In this document: positions 1-9,065 of the stretch, piece after piece | Numbering within the stretch: position 1 is the stretch's first letter | Layout of the letters: each line of letters opens with the position of its first letter | Origin: Pseudomonas sp. NCCP-436 | GTDB taxonomy: Bacteria > Pseudomonadota > Gammaproteobacteria > Pseudomonadales > Pseudomonadaceae | DNA: 64,000 bases | Assembly: GCF_019656335.1 (NCBI RefSeq) | Contig: NZ_BPLZ01000001.1 | Location: 186,001-250,000 of the forward strand | Direction of reading: 5' to 3' | The notes under the pieces: generated by a model | Database searches by the model: none | What the model saw: only the letters and a program-made list of their open reading frames with translations | What the model was told of the DNA's origin: nothing | Made by a program: the position numbers and the translations under genes

Positions 1-1285
1 AGCGCGGGTTGCTGGCCATGATGCCGCCCTTGCAATAGGCATAGCCGCAGGCGGCCAGGCCGTCGCTGACGAACTGTGCCAGCTCGGCGAAGTAGGCATC
101 ATGCTCGTCAGGGTTGAAGCGGTCGTCGAGCACCAGGGCATTGTCCTGATCGGTGAGCAGCAGCTGCTCGTCGCGGGCCATGGAGCCGGCGACCATAAAG
201 CAGTAGGGCACCGGCGGCGGGCCGAGCTTCTGTTCGGCCAGTTGCAGCAGACGCTGGCTGAAGGCGCGACCGATGCCGCTCATGGCACGGCCGATCATAT
301 GTGCACTGGCGTCGTCGGCAACCATCCGTACGAAGGTGGCACGCAGATCCGGCAGCAGGCTTTTGAGGCCGTCCACTGACTGTTGGTTGAAGATGCCGTT
401 GACCAGATACAGGCTGCTGCGTGATTCGTAGCGGACGATGTCGGCCAGGGCGATCACTCCTACCGGCCGGCGACGCTGCAGAATCGGCAGGTGGTGGATG
501 TTGTGGCGCAGCATGCACAGCATGGCCTCGAATACCGAGTCGTCGGCCTGCAGGGTGATGGGATTGGGGGTCATTACCTGGCTGACTGGCGTATCCAGCG
601 GCAGACCTTCGGCCAGTACCCGGGTGCGCAGGTCGCGATCGGTAAGAATGCCGGCCATCACCTCGCGCTGTGGTTCGGCTACCTGTACCTGGGCGGGGTT
701 GGGCCATTGCCGCTGCGGATCCACCACGATTACCGAAGACACGCCGTGCTCGGTCATCACCTGGGCCACCTGCTGGATCGGCGCATGCAGCGGTACGCTG
801 ACCGGCTCTCGGCCGATCAGCTTGCGTACACGGATCTTCATCAGTTCGCTGGCCTGGCCGTGGCTGTCTTCCAGTGCGGACTTCAGCCGCGACTGCCCCT
901 CGGCCTCGACGAAGTCGGCAAAGCTGTCGAACTGTTCGCACAACTGCTGAAACAGTGTGGCGGGAATGAAATAGATCAGGCTGTCTTCCAGCGCAGTGGC
1001 GCCGAGGCGTACCCGGTTGCCGCGCAGCAGGCCGGCCTGACCGAAGATGTCGCCCTCACTGAGACGGTTGTGCAGCTCGCCACCGCGCCGGTGGATCTCC
1101 ACGGCACCGCTGCGCACGTAGTGCAGGTCGTGGATTGGTGCACCGACTGCTAGGATTTCGCTACCAGCCTTGAAATAGCCGACCTGAATCTGACAGGCAA
1201 GCTCGTCGAGGGTCTGCTCCGGCAGATTGTCGAAGGGGGCGAAGCGGCTGAGGTGGTCGCGGATTTCGATCAGCTCGATCTGCAT
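1..1285 (-). CDS. Cyclic nucleotide-binding / CBS / DUF294 nucleotidyltransferase-like protein (3' end outside window)
   Basis: The minus strand reads openly from an ATG at 1285 to the window edge, about 428 codons, with no stop. The N-terminus (about residues 5-130) resembles a cNMP-binding effector domain. Two CBS repeats follow at about 150-290 (for example VMTEHGVSSVIVVD and MLRHNIHHLPIL). From about residue 366 comes the DUF294 nucleotidyltransferase signature GSMARDEQLLLTDQDN. Such proteins are probably cytosolic signalling proteins that sense a nucleotide and modify an unknown target; PolC-type exonuclease genes are common neighbours in Pseudomonas, but that side is not visible. The family call is firm and the function is unknown. 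Confidence 0.85.
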   Translation of the reverse strand, partial: MQIELIEIRDHLSRFAPFDNLPEQTLDELACQIQVGYFKAGSEILAVGAPIHDLHYVRSGAVEIHRRGGELHNRLSEGDIFGQAGLLRGNRVRLGATALEDSLIYFIPATLFQQLCEQFDSFADFVEAEGQSRLKSALEDSHGQASELMKIRVRKLIGREPVSVPLHAPIQQVAQVMTEHGVSSVIVVDPQRQWPNPAQVQVAEPQREVMAGILTDRDLRTRVLAEGLPLDTPVSQVMTPNPITLQADDSVFEAMLCMLRHNIHHLPILQRRRPVGVIALADIVRYESRSSLYLVNGIFNQQSVDGLKSLLPDLRATFVRMVADDASAHMIGRAMSGIGRAFSQRLLQLAEQKLGPPPVPYCFMVAGSMARDEQLLLTDQDNALVLDDRFNPDEHDAYFAELAQFVSDGLAACGYAYCKGGIMASNPR

Positions 1286-1376
1286 GCGGGCCTCGCAGAG
1301 TGGCAGGCACTACAGGATACGGGCTGCCGTCACGGCGGTGCAAAGCAGCAGACGATTGGCCGGAGGGAAAGAGTCG

Positions 1377-1943
1377 ATGCAGGCGAGCGGGCTTTGGTGG
1401 GGAGCAGGCATGTTGCTGGCGCTGGGCGCGCTAGTGGTCTTTTACTACAACCGGCTGGTGTTCAATCGCCATCGCGTCGCGGAAGCCTGGAGCGGTATCG
1501 ATGTCCAGCTCAAGCGACGCTCCAGCCTGATTCCGGCCCTGGTGGAGTGTGCCCGACAGTACATGACCTATGAGCACGACGCCTTGCAGGCGCTGGTGCA
1601 GGAGCGCATGCACGCCGTGCAGCTGGCGGACTCCCCTCTGGGCCAGCGCGCGCCGGTGGAGGCGCAGCTGAGCAGCCAGCTTCGGCAACTGTTCGCGCTG
1701 GTCGAGGACTATCCGGATCTCAAGGTCGACAGTCAGTTCCGCGAACTGCAAGGCAGCATCAGCGAGGTGGAAAACCAGATTCAGATGGCCCGGCGTTACT
1801 ACAACGGCGCCGTGCGTGAGCTGAACGTGCTGGTCGAATCGGTGCCGAGCAACCTGGTGGCGCGGCTGTGCTCTTTTGCCCCGGCCGAGTATTTCAGCCT
1901 GGATGATCCGCGCGACATACAGTCGCCACAGATGGAGTTCTGA
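1377..1943 (+). CDS. lemA: LemA family membrane protein
   Basis: The product has 188 residues. One N-terminal transmembrane helix (about residues 5-23) is followed by the helical LemA domain, with the family-like stretches FNRHRVAEAWSGIDVQLKRR and ENQIQMARRYYNGAVRELN. A longer reading frame exists upstream, but the ATG at 1377 has a good GGAGGG site 9 bases before it and starts directly before the membrane helix. The stop is two bases before the next gene's start, so LemA and the DUF2207 protein are almost certainly co-transcribed, a pairing common in Pseudomonas. The biochemical role of bacterial LemA proteins is not established. Confidence 0.85.
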   Translation: MQASGLWWGAGMLLALGALVVFYYNRLVFNRHRVAEAWSGIDVQLKRRSSLIPALVECARQYMTYEHDALQALVQERMHAVQLADSPLGQRAPVEAQLSSQLRQLFALVEDYPDLKVDSQFRELQGSISEVENQIQMARRYYNGAVRELNVLVESVPSNLVARLCSFAPAEYFSLDDPRDIQSPQMEF

Positions 1944-1945
1944 AC

Positions 1946-3862
1946 ATGACGCTCTGCTTGCGGGTGTTGCTGCTGTGCTGGCTGCTGCCGCTGGCAGCCC
2001 TGGCGCAGGAGCGGATCGAGGACTTCAGCGTGCGCCTGCAGATTGAGGAGGACGGCAGCCTGCTGGTGACCGAGCGTATTCGCGTGCGCGCTGCCGGGCA
2101 GGAGATCCGGCGCGGCATTTACCGTGATCTGCCGGTGCGCTACCAGTTGCCGAGCGGCCTGACGCAAAGCAGTCCGCTGAGCCTGCTGGAGATAACTCGC
2201 AACGGCAGCGAGGAGCCAGTGCGCAGCGAGCATAACGGTGCCTGGCAGCGCTTCTACATCGGTACGCCCGAGGTGTTGCTGGAGCCGGGCCGGCATACCT
2301 ACGTGCTGCGCTATCGGGTGGAGCGTGCATTGTTGCATCACCCGGACTCCGACGAGCTGTACTGGAACGTTACCGGTAATGGCTGGGTGTTTCCCATTCG
2401 CCGCGCGATGGTAGAAGTACGCCTGCCGCAAGGAGGCCGAATCACCGACTGGGCCGCCTATACCGGTGCAGAGGGCGAGCAGGGCGAGGATTTCGAGTTG
2501 CTGGAGCAGGGCAACGATTACCTGCGCCTGGCAACGACCGGAACGTTGCCCGCCCATCATGGACTGACCGTCGCAGTGGGTTGGCCGGCGGGGTTGGTGC
2601 CGCGCCCGGATGTGAGGCAGGAGGCTGTCTGGTTGCTACACGACAACCTAGGGCTGGTGCTGGGGGCGCTGGCTTTGCTGGGGGTGTTGGCGTTCTATCT
2701 GCTGGCCTGGCGGCTGGTCGGCCGCGATCCGCAGAAGGGGCTGATCATCCCGTTGTTCCAAGGGCCGGAAGGAATGACACCGTTGCAGGCCGGCTACCTC
2801 TGGCATCGGGGGCTGCGTGGTGGCTTTGCGCCGTCGCGAGCATTCAGTGTGTGGCTGACAGACATGGCCATCCGCAGGCAATTGGCGCTGGAGGACAAAT
2901 CTAAGGGCGGCTTTCTACTGTCGCGGCGCAGGTCGGCAGGCCAGCTGTCGGACGAGCTGGATCGTGAATTGTGCAGGCACCTGTTCGGCCAGAGCGGGGG
3001 CAGTGGCTCGCTGCATCTGGATCGGCGGTATGAGCCCCGCCTGGCGGCGGCACTGGGTGAACTGGCAAGCCGGCTGAAAGTGCAGGGGATGGTCTGGTTC
3101 AGCAACAATCGTGGGCTCTGGAGTCTTGGCCTGCTGCTGGCTGTGGCCGGCTGTACGGCGATGTTGCTGCTCGACAGCCATGGTGATGAGGAGATGGAAT
3201 GGGTAGCCGGGCTGGCGCTCATTTTCGGCTTTGGTCTGCCTGCACTTCTGCTGCTGGGCCAGCTCCGCCACGAAGTCGGGCTGTGGCGCCGCATACGGCG
3301 TGGTGGGTTGGCGCTGCTGCTGACCGCTCCGGCACTGCTGGGAGTGCTGCTTCTGGGCCAGTCGCTGGCATTGCCGATGCTGATCTTGCTGATGCTGCAC
3401 GGGGCAGTGGTGGTGCTGTTCTACTATCTGATGCCGGCTCCGACAGTGCAGGGACGGCGCCTGCTCGACGCGCTTGAGGGGTATTACAACTACCTGCAAC
3501 TGGCCGAGCGCGATGTTCTGGCACTGGCGGATAAGGCGCCGGCCATGAGTATCGCCCTGTATGAGCGGCACCTGCCCTACGCCATGGCGCTGGGAGTGGA
3601 GGACAAGTGGAGCGCCCGTTTCGCTGCGGCGCTGGCCAGCGGGTTGATCGACCCGCAGCAGCGCGACTACCAGCCGGCCTGGTACCGTGGCCACGAGCGC
3701 TACAGTTCTCCGCAGGCACTGAGCAGCGCCTTGACTGCCGGCCTTGGCAGTGCCACAGCGCTGGCCTCGACGCCGCCATCAAGCAGCTCGTCCGGTGGTG
3801 GACTGTCTGGCGGTGGCTCCTCCGGTGGAGGTGGCGGCGGTGGCGGCGGTGGCGGCTGGTAG
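1946..3862 (+). CDS. DUF2207 domain membrane protein with glycine-rich tail
   Basis: The product has 638 residues. A signal peptide (about residues 1-20, ending LAALA) leads into an extracytoplasmic DUF2207 domain (about 22-225). A membrane helix follows near 235-257, then a soluble stretch, then four or so helices between about 390 and 500. The C-terminus is an almost pure Gly/Ser tail ending in a run of glycines and a final Trp, a hallmark of this family. It starts two bases after lemA, with its ribosome site (GGAG) inside the lemA end. It is convergent with folE2, with a 4-base gap. Function unknown; an envelope role is an inference. Confidence 0.85.
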   Translation: MTLCLRVLLLCWLLPLAALAQERIEDFSVRLQIEEDGSLLVTERIRVRAAGQEIRRGIYRDLPVRYQLPSGLTQSSPLSLLEITRNGSEEPVRSEHNGAWQRFYIGTPEVLLEPGRHTYVLRYRVERALLHHPDSDELYWNVTGNGWVFPIRRAMVEVRLPQGGRITDWAAYTGAEGEQGEDFELLEQGNDYLRLATTGTLPAHHGLTVAVGWPAGLVPRPDVRQEAVWLLHDNLGLVLGALALLGVLAFYLLAWRLVGRDPQKGLIIPLFQGPEGMTPLQAGYLWHRGLRGGFAPSRAFSVWLTDMAIRRQLALEDKSKGGFLLSRRRSAGQLSDELDRELCRHLFGQSGGSGSLHLDRRYEPRLAAALGELASRLKVQGMVWFSNNRGLWSLGLLLAVAGCTAMLLLDSHGDEEMEWVAGLALIFGFGLPALLLLGQLRHEVGLWRRIRRGGLALLLTAPALLGVLLLGQSLALPMLILLMLHGAVVVLFYYLMPAPTVQGRRLLDALEGYYNYLQLAERDVLALADKAPAMSIALYERHLPYAMALGVEDKWSARFAAALASGLIDPQQRDYQPAWYRGHERYSSPQALSSALTAGLGSATALASTPPSSSSSGGGLSGGGSSGGGGGGGGGGGW

Positions 3863-3866
3863 CGAC

Positions 3867-4757
3867 TCAGTACCAGTTCCAATGGCTCTGCGCGGTGGCA
3901 TCGTGAGCGTGCAGGCTTTCAGCATGCACAACCTGCAGGTGAAAAGCGCTAACCCGGGGAAAGTGAGCCAGGGCCTTATGCAGGCGCCGCGCGGCATCTT
4001 CGCAGAACATCAGGTTCTGGCCATTGGCCAGGGCGAAAGCCTGCTCATCGGCGCGCTTGACGGCTGTCTGCACCGGTGTCCCCAGCGCTTGCTCGGCCTG
4101 ATCGATCAAGTCCAGCAGCGGTATTGCATGAACGTCAGCAGCAAGACGCAACTGCAGGGTGGCGGTGCTGCGCTGGCTGTGCGGTGTGGCGACTATGCCT
4201 TGCGATGAGCCCAGCCAGTCGAGCACTTCGAGGGACTCTGCCTGATGGCAGGGGAAGTCTTCGAGGAAGCGCTGCTGGATCAGTTGACGTGCCAGCGCGG
4301 CCGAGCAGGGGCAGGTGGAGGAATAGCTGATCTCCAACTGCAGCTCCACTTGCAGGCCGGCTTCGTCGAGCCGGGCACGAATTTCAAACGGGTAGGACTT
4401 CCAGCCGCTTAAAGGGCTGATCAGTGCCGCTCGCTGCAGGGGAACCTCGCCGCGCAGGCTCAGCGTTGTACGAGATGAAAGCCCGCGGTGGCTGGCCAGA
4501 CAGTCCTCCAGCACCTGACGCAGAGCGTTCACTTCCACCTCCTGGTGCACCAGGCGCTGTACTGCCAGATAAAGCCGTGACATGTGAATGCCGCGAGCGT
4601 GGCTGTCATCAAGGTTTACGCCGATGTCGGCGTAGGCAGTCACGGCCTCTCCAGCCAACCTCACAGGCAGCGTAATACCGGTCATGCCAACCCATTCCAG
4701 TGGGTGAACATGCTGCGAAGTCTGGGACGCGATATCCGGCAGCGACAGGTCGTTCAT
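3867..4757 (-). CDS. folE2: GTP cyclohydrolase FolE2 (type IB)
   Basis: The product has 296 residues. FolE2 converts GTP to 7,8-dihydroneopterin triphosphate, the first step of folate synthesis, replacing the zinc-dependent FolE when zinc is scarce. The family features are visible: WVGMTGITLPV near the start, DDSHARGIHMSRLY, and the CPCS motif around residue 150 that carries the metal/catalytic Cys. The frame continues upstream to a TTG at 4781, but the ATG at 4757 gives the usual N-terminus (MNDLSLPDIASQ). It is divergent from a COG0523 GTPase gene across a Zur-like palindrome, consistent with induction under zinc starvation. Confidence 0.93.
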   Translation of the reverse strand: MNDLSLPDIASQTSQHVHPLEWVGMTGITLPVRLAGEAVTAYADIGVNLDDSHARGIHMSRLYLAVQRLVHQEVEVNALRQVLEDCLASHRGLSSRTTLSLRGEVPLQRAALISPLSGWKSYPFEIRARLDEAGLQVELQLEISYSSTCPCSAALARQLIQQRFLEDFPCHQAESLEVLDWLGSSQGIVATPHSQRSTATLQLRLAADVHAIPLLDLIDQAEQALGTPVQTAVKRADEQAFALANGQNLMFCEDAARRLHKALAHFPRVSAFHLQVVHAESLHAHDATAQSHWNWY

Positions 4758-4787
4758 TTCCCGATCCACGGTAACTTGCAATTGATA

Positions 4788-4802
4788 TGTTATGTTATAA
4801 CA
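4788..4802. promoter_or_regulatory. Zur-box-like operator between folE2 and the COG0523 gene
   Basis: TGTTAT-GTT-ATAACA is a perfect 6-bp inverted repeat with a 3-base centre, matching the core of the gammaproteobacterial Zur site (GTTATA..ATAAC). It lies 30 bases upstream of the folE2 ATG and 48 bases upstream of the divergent GTPase ATG, in an AT-rich stretch. Both flanking gene families are known Zur targets. Binding is inferred. Confidence 0.8.
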
Positions 4803-4850
4803 AATAAAAATTGCCGTCTAATACCGACTTGCCTTCTTGAGGAATCTCCC

Positions 4851-6056
4851 ATGACCCAGCGTCTACCCGTAACCGTGCTATCCGGCTTTCTCGGTGCCGG
4901 CAAGAGCACCCTGCTCAACCACGTACTGAAGAACCGCGAGGGCCGTCGTGTAGCGGTCATCGTTAACGACATGAGCGAGATCAATATTGACGCCAGCGAA
5001 GTGCAACGCGGTGTCAGCCTCAATCGCGCCGAGGAACGCCTGGTGGAAATGAGCAATGGCTGCATCTGCTGCACCCTGCGCGAGGATTTGCTGGAGGAGG
5101 TCAGTCGCCTGGCCCGGGAAGGTCGCTTCGACTACCTGCTGATCGAGTCCACCGGTATCAGCGAGCCATTGCCGGTGGCCGAGACGTTCACCTTCCGTGA
5201 CGAGCAGGGACGAAGCCTGTCGGATTTGGCGCGGCTCGACACCATGGTCACGGTGGTCGACGGGGTGAACTTCCTGCGCGACTTTCATGCTGCCGACAGT
5301 CTGGCCAGCCGGGGGGAGACGCTGGGCGAGGAAGACGAGCGCTCGATCACGGACCTGTTGATCGAGCAGGTGGAGTTCGCCGATGTAATTCTGGTGAGCA
5401 AGATCGATCTGATCAGCCAGGCCGAGCGTGAGGAGCTGATTGCCGTGCTGCGTCGGCTCAATCCTCAGGCCGATGTGCAGGGAATGAGCATGGGCCGGGT
5501 TGATTTGGCGAGCATCCTTGATACCGGCCGCTTCGACTTCGAGCGTGCCGCACAGGCACCCGGCTGGCTCAAGGAGCTGCGTGGCGAGCATGTGCCGGAA
5601 ACCGAGGAATATGGCATCGCTTCAAGTGCCTATCGCGCACGCCGGCCCTTTCATCCGCAACGTTTCCACGACTTCCTTGCTCGGCCTTGGCAGAACGGCC
5701 GCTTGCTGCGTTCCAAAGGTTTCTTCTGGCTGGCCAGCAAATACCGTGAGGCCGGTAGCTGGTCGCAGGCTGGCGGCCTGATGCGCTATGGGGTGGCCGG
5801 GCGCTGGTGGCGCTTTGTACCGCGCGAACAATGGCCGCAGGACGAAGAGGGATTGCAGGCAATCATGAAACATTGGGATATCGACGTAGGCGATTGTCGC
5901 CAGGAGCTGGTATTCATCGGCCAGAACATCGATTTCGACCGCCTGCGGCAAGAGTTGGATGCCTGCTTGCTGAGTGCGGCCGAGATGATGGAAGGCCCGG
6001 AAGGCTGGAAGAAACTTCACGACCCCTTCGGTAACTGGCAGCAGGAGGTCGCCTGA
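4851..6056 (+). CDS. COG0523-family metal-chaperone GTPase (ZigA-like)
   Basis: The product has 401 residues. The G3E-type GTPase domain has Walker A GFLGAGKS at residues 12-19, the metal-binding CxCC motif (CICC, 71-74), and a guanine-specificity motif SKID at 183-186. A CobW C-terminal domain follows. Proteins of this subgroup that are Zur-controlled (ZigA/YeiR type) are thought to deliver zinc to client enzymes under deficiency. The ATG at 4851 is chosen over upstream extensions because it starts the canonical MTQRLPVTVLSGFLGAGKS. It overlaps the DUF1826 gene by one base (TGATG), so they are translationally coupled. Assignment to ZigA rather than another COG0523 branch rests on the Zur box and neighbours. 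Confidence 0.88.
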   Translation: MTQRLPVTVLSGFLGAGKSTLLNHVLKNREGRRVAVIVNDMSEINIDASEVQRGVSLNRAEERLVEMSNGCICCTLREDLLEEVSRLAREGRFDYLLIESTGISEPLPVAETFTFRDEQGRSLSDLARLDTMVTVVDGVNFLRDFHAADSLASRGETLGEEDERSITDLLIEQVEFADVILVSKIDLISQAEREELIAVLRRLNPQADVQGMSMGRVDLASILDTGRFDFERAAQAPGWLKELRGEHVPETEEYGIASSAYRARRPFHPQRFHDFLARPWQNGRLLRSKGFFWLASKYREAGSWSQAGGLMRYGVAGRWWRFVPREQWPQDEEGLQAIMKHWDIDVGDCRQELVFIGQNIDFDRLRQELDACLLSAAEMMEGPEGWKKLHDPFGNWQQEVA

Positions 6057-6700
6057 TGTTCGCGCTGCAACTGCCGCAGCTGACCCGGCAGGTGTTGGGT
6101 ACGGATCTCCCGGTGCTTGGCGAGGTGCTGCGCGATGGTGTCAATCTGGCCGTCTGGCAGCGTAGCCTGCCGCTGCACATTGCTGATTTCGCCTCGGCGC
6201 TTCTGGCCCAGGGTGAACCCCTGGCGCAATCCATGACCCTGGAGCTGCCGCGAGAGGATAGTGAGCCTAATCTGACCGGACTGCTGGAGCAGTATGCTGA
6301 TCTGCCGGGACAGAACGCCTTCCTTGCCGACGTGGCCTGGCTGGTGCGCATCTTTGCCTGTCTGCTTGACGCCCGCACTGTAGGCTTGCGTCTGCGGGCC
6401 CTGGACAAGGCTATGTGCCCACGCTTCCACGTGGATCAGGTGCCACTGCGGCTGATCACTAGTTACGCCGGAGCCGGCAGCGAATGGCTGGAGGCCGCCG
6501 CTATGCCGCGCCAGTGGCCTGGTCAGGCCGCTCTCGACGAGCCGGACGAGCGGCTGATTCGGCGTCTGCAGGCCGGCGATGTGGCGCTGGCCAAGGGCGA
6601 AAAGTGGCAGGGCAATGAGGGGCGCGGGTTGATTCACCGCTCGCCACAACCCCCGGCCGGACAGCGGCGTCTGTTGCTGACGTTGGACTGGCTGGCCTGA
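6056..6700 (+). CDS. DUF1826 domain protein
   Basis: The product has 214 residues and matches the DUF1826 family, which often follows a Zur-regulated COG0523 gene in pseudomonads. It has no signal peptide or membrane helix. Conserved Cys and His residues (DKAMCPRFHVDQVPLR, around 120-135) could bind metal, but this is inference. Its start overlaps the stop of the upstream GTPase gene by one base, so it belongs to the zinc-starvation operon. Function unknown. Confidence 0.8.
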   Translation: MFALQLPQLTRQVLGTDLPVLGEVLRDGVNLAVWQRSLPLHIADFASALLAQGEPLAQSMTLELPREDSEPNLTGLLEQYADLPGQNAFLADVAWLVRIFACLLDARTVGLRLRALDKAMCPRFHVDQVPLRLITSYAGAGSEWLEAAAMPRQWPGQAALDEPDERLIRRLQAGDVALAKGEKWQGNEGRGLIHRSPQPPAGQRRLLLTLDWLA

Positions 6701-6712
6701 AAGGCTGTCGGT

Positions 6713-7063
6713 TCAGGGCGTGACCCACTGGCCCCGGTACTGACTGGCGCAGGCCGGTGCCAGAAACAGGGCATCGCTGGCCACACCGTAGTAGTGGATA
6801 TCCTGTCGGTACAGCTCGCCGCCGCCCTGAGCGTTGCGGCAGATGCCGTAGGCTCCGGGCGGGCACTGTTCAAGAAACTCCACTTCCACCGTCTGGCCCT
6901 GCAGCTGCGGCTGGCAGAAACCGTCGAGAAACAGCGAAGCAGGGATGCTGCGGTTCTCCTGACAGAGCTTCACATCCAGGCGCTCGGCCTGGCTGTGCAC
7001 CACGCAGGCTTCGCCCAGGGCCAGGCCTGGTAACAGGCTGAACAGCAGAAGATAGACGCGCAT
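6713..7063 (-). CDS. Small secreted Cys-containing protein, function unknown
   Basis: The product has 116 residues with a clear signal peptide (MRVYLLLFSLLPGLALG). The mature part carries six Cys (CVVHS, KLCQEN, GFCQPQ, EQCPPG, ICRNA, PACAS), suggesting disulfides or metal binding in the periplasm. It looks like a conserved Pseudomonas protein that databases sometimes label NADH:ubiquinone oxidoreductase without structural support; I do not endorse that name. It sits on the opposite strand between two COG0523 GTPase genes, so a link to zinc stress is possible but unproven. Confidence 0.7.
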   Translation of the reverse strand: MRVYLLLFSLLPGLALGEACVVHSQAERLDVKLCQENRSIPASLFLDGFCQPQLQGQTVEVEFLEQCPPGAYGICRNAQGGGELYRQDIHYYGVASDALFLAPACASQYRGQWVTP

Positions 7064-7158
7064 CGGTATGACTCCGGAAAACCGCCGGTGACTCTAGCAT
7101 GCAGTCAGAATCACGTCTGTGCTGGCAGTTGCAGCGCAAAACATCGACCATAGGTTTC

Positions 7159-8136
7159 ATGCTCAGCCAAATTCCCACGCATCTCATCGCTGGCCCGCTG
7201 GGAGCCGGCAAGACCAGCCTGATCCGTCATCTGCTGGCACAGAAGCCCGCGCAGCAGCGCTGGGCGGTTCTGATCAACGAATTCGGCTCGGTTGGTCTGG
7301 ACGCCGCTTTGCTGGAGCAGGGCGACGACGATATCGCCCTGGCCGAAGTGGCTGGCGGCTGTCTGTGCTGCGTCAACGGTCTGCCGTTCCAGGTTGCGCT
7401 CGCCCGCCTGTTGCGCCGCGCCCGGCCACAGCGGTTGTTGATCGAGCCTTCTGGCCTGGGCCATCCGCAGCAGTTGCTGGAACAGTTGCGTCAATCGCCA
7501 TGGCTGGGCGTGTTGGCTGTGCAGCCGCCAGTGATGGTGCTGGATGCCGCTGCGCTGGCCGCGGGCCAGCCATTGCCGGCCGTGCAGCGACAGGCGCTGG
7601 AGCAGGCCGGGCTCGTATTGCTGAACAAAAGTGAGGGGTTGGACGAAGTCGCGCGCCGGCGGATTGCTGCCGGCTTGCCGGATTTGCCGCTGCTCTGGAG
7701 CGAGCAGGGGCGGCTCGATCTGGCAACGTTGCCGCAGCCTGTGCTGCCAGGTGGTGGGCCTGTGGCAGCACGCAGCGTTTTACCGGATGCCGCGCCACCG
7801 CTCGCGCGGCTCTGGCGCACGCCGAGCGAGCCGATCTGTCAGGTGCAGGCGCAGGCCGAGGGTTGGAGTATTGGCTGGCGCTGGCACCCGAGTCAGAGCT
7901 TCGATCTTGGCAAGGTCAGTCAGTGGCTGCAGGGTTTGAGCTGGAGTCGGGCCAAGGCAGTGTTGCATGGTACCGCAGGCTGGCGCTCGGCCAATGCACT
8001 GGCCGGCTGTTCTCTGCAGTGGCAAGACAGCGCCTGGCGCCGGGACTCGCGGCTGGAGCTGATCTTTGCCAGCGCGCAGGAGGTTTCCTTGCTGACTGCC
8101 GGGTTCTGCGCCTGCCGGATCGAGCCGGAGCCCTGA
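7159..8136 (+). CDS. COG0523-family GTPase, second copy
   Basis: The product has 325 residues. Walker A GPLGAGKT is at 12-19, the CxCC motif (CLCC) at 68-71, and an NKSE guanine motif follows (LLNKSEGL). It is shorter and clearly divergent from the GTPase encoded at 4851-6056, so it is a paralogue and not a recent duplicate. The ATG at 7159 is preferred because it begins MLSQIPTHLIAGPLGAGKT, although the frame extends 20 codons upstream. It probably handles a metal (zinc or cobalt). No Zur box was seen directly upstream. It reads in the same direction as the alpha/beta hydrolase 39 bases later. Confidence 0.85.
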   Translation: MLSQIPTHLIAGPLGAGKTSLIRHLLAQKPAQQRWAVLINEFGSVGLDAALLEQGDDDIALAEVAGGCLCCVNGLPFQVALARLLRRARPQRLLIEPSGLGHPQQLLEQLRQSPWLGVLAVQPPVMVLDAAALAAGQPLPAVQRQALEQAGLVLLNKSEGLDEVARRRIAAGLPDLPLLWSEQGRLDLATLPQPVLPGGGPVAARSVLPDAAPPLARLWRTPSEPICQVQAQAEGWSIGWRWHPSQSFDLGKVSQWLQGLSWSRAKAVLHGTAGWRSANALAGCSLQWQDSAWRRDSRLELIFASAQEVSLLTAGFCACRIEPEP

Positions 8137-8175
8137 TACACTCGCCGCGCTCCTGACGCTGCGGATCTTCCTTCC

Positions 8176-9054
8176 ATGCAACTGCTGCCCTGGTCCTTCG
8201 CCACCTCAGCCGGATTTACCCTGCGCGGCTGGCATACCCCGCCCTCTGGCCGACCGCTGCTGCACTTCCTGCACGGCAACGGCTACTGTGGACGGGTCTA
8301 CACGCCCATGCTGGCGCTGCTGGCCGAGGATTTCGACCTCTGGCTGAGTGATGTGCAGGGGCATGGGGACAGCGACCATGGTGGCCGCTTCCACGGCTGG
8401 AACCGCAGTGCCGAGCTGGCTGTGGAGGCGTTCGATGCGTTGCGCCAACCCTTCGGTGAAGTGCCTCGCTTTGCCCTTGGCCACAGCTTTGGCGGGGTGC
8501 TCACCAGCCTGATTCTGGCGCGCAGGCACGAACTGTTCGAACGAGCCGTGCTGCTCGACCCGGTGCTGTTCAGCCCGGCGATGATCGGTGTCATGGCCTT
8601 GTCCGACGTGGTCGGTCTGGCGCAGCGCAGCGGACTGGCAAAGCGGGCGCGCAAACGTCGCCGGCATTGGCCGGATCGGGCCGCTGCCCATGCCGCGCTA
8701 CATGGCCGGGGTATGTTCCGGGGTTGGGACGAGACCGCTTTCGACGCCTATATCGAGCACGCCCTGCGCGATGTGCCGGACGGTGTCGAACTCAAGTGCC
8801 GGCCCAGCCGCGAGGCCGAGATATTTGGTTCCTTCCCGCGTCGCCTGTGGCCGTCGCTGGCGCGGGTCACGACTCGAACCGAAGTGATCCATGGCACGCA
8901 TACCTACCCCTTCGTCGCTCGTTCGGTAGCCCGCTGGTGCGCCGGCAATCCGCATATCCGCACCCAGATAGTACCGGGCGGACATTGCTTTATGCAGGAA
9001 TGGCCAGCGGATACGGCAGAGCGAGTCAGCAACTTCCTACTGCAGCGCAGCTAG
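8176..9054 (+). CDS. Alpha/beta hydrolase
   Basis: The product has 292 residues. It has the hydrolase-fold oxyanion stretch FLHGNGYCG (31-39), the nucleophile elbow GHSFGG with Ser104, a catalytic Asp candidate, and a late His in GGHCFMQ. Substrate unknown; it resembles serum-aprotein/esterase-like cytosolic hydrolases. Its stop is only 11 bases from the trailer end of the CRISPR array, and no terminator is visible between them, so its transcript should run antisense through the array. Confidence 0.82.
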   Translation: MQLLPWSFATSAGFTLRGWHTPPSGRPLLHFLHGNGYCGRVYTPMLALLAEDFDLWLSDVQGHGDSDHGGRFHGWNRSAELAVEAFDALRQPFGEVPRFALGHSFGGVLTSLILARRHELFERAVLLDPVLFSPAMIGVMALSDVVGLAQRSGLAKRARKRRRHWPDRAAAHAALHGRGMFRGWDETAFDAYIEHALRDVPDGVELKCRPSREAEIFGSFPRRLWPSLARVTTRTEVIHGTHTYPFVARSVARWCAGNPHIRTQIVPGGHCFMQEWPADTAERVSNFLLQRS

Positions 9055-9065
9055 CGCTGCTGGTT

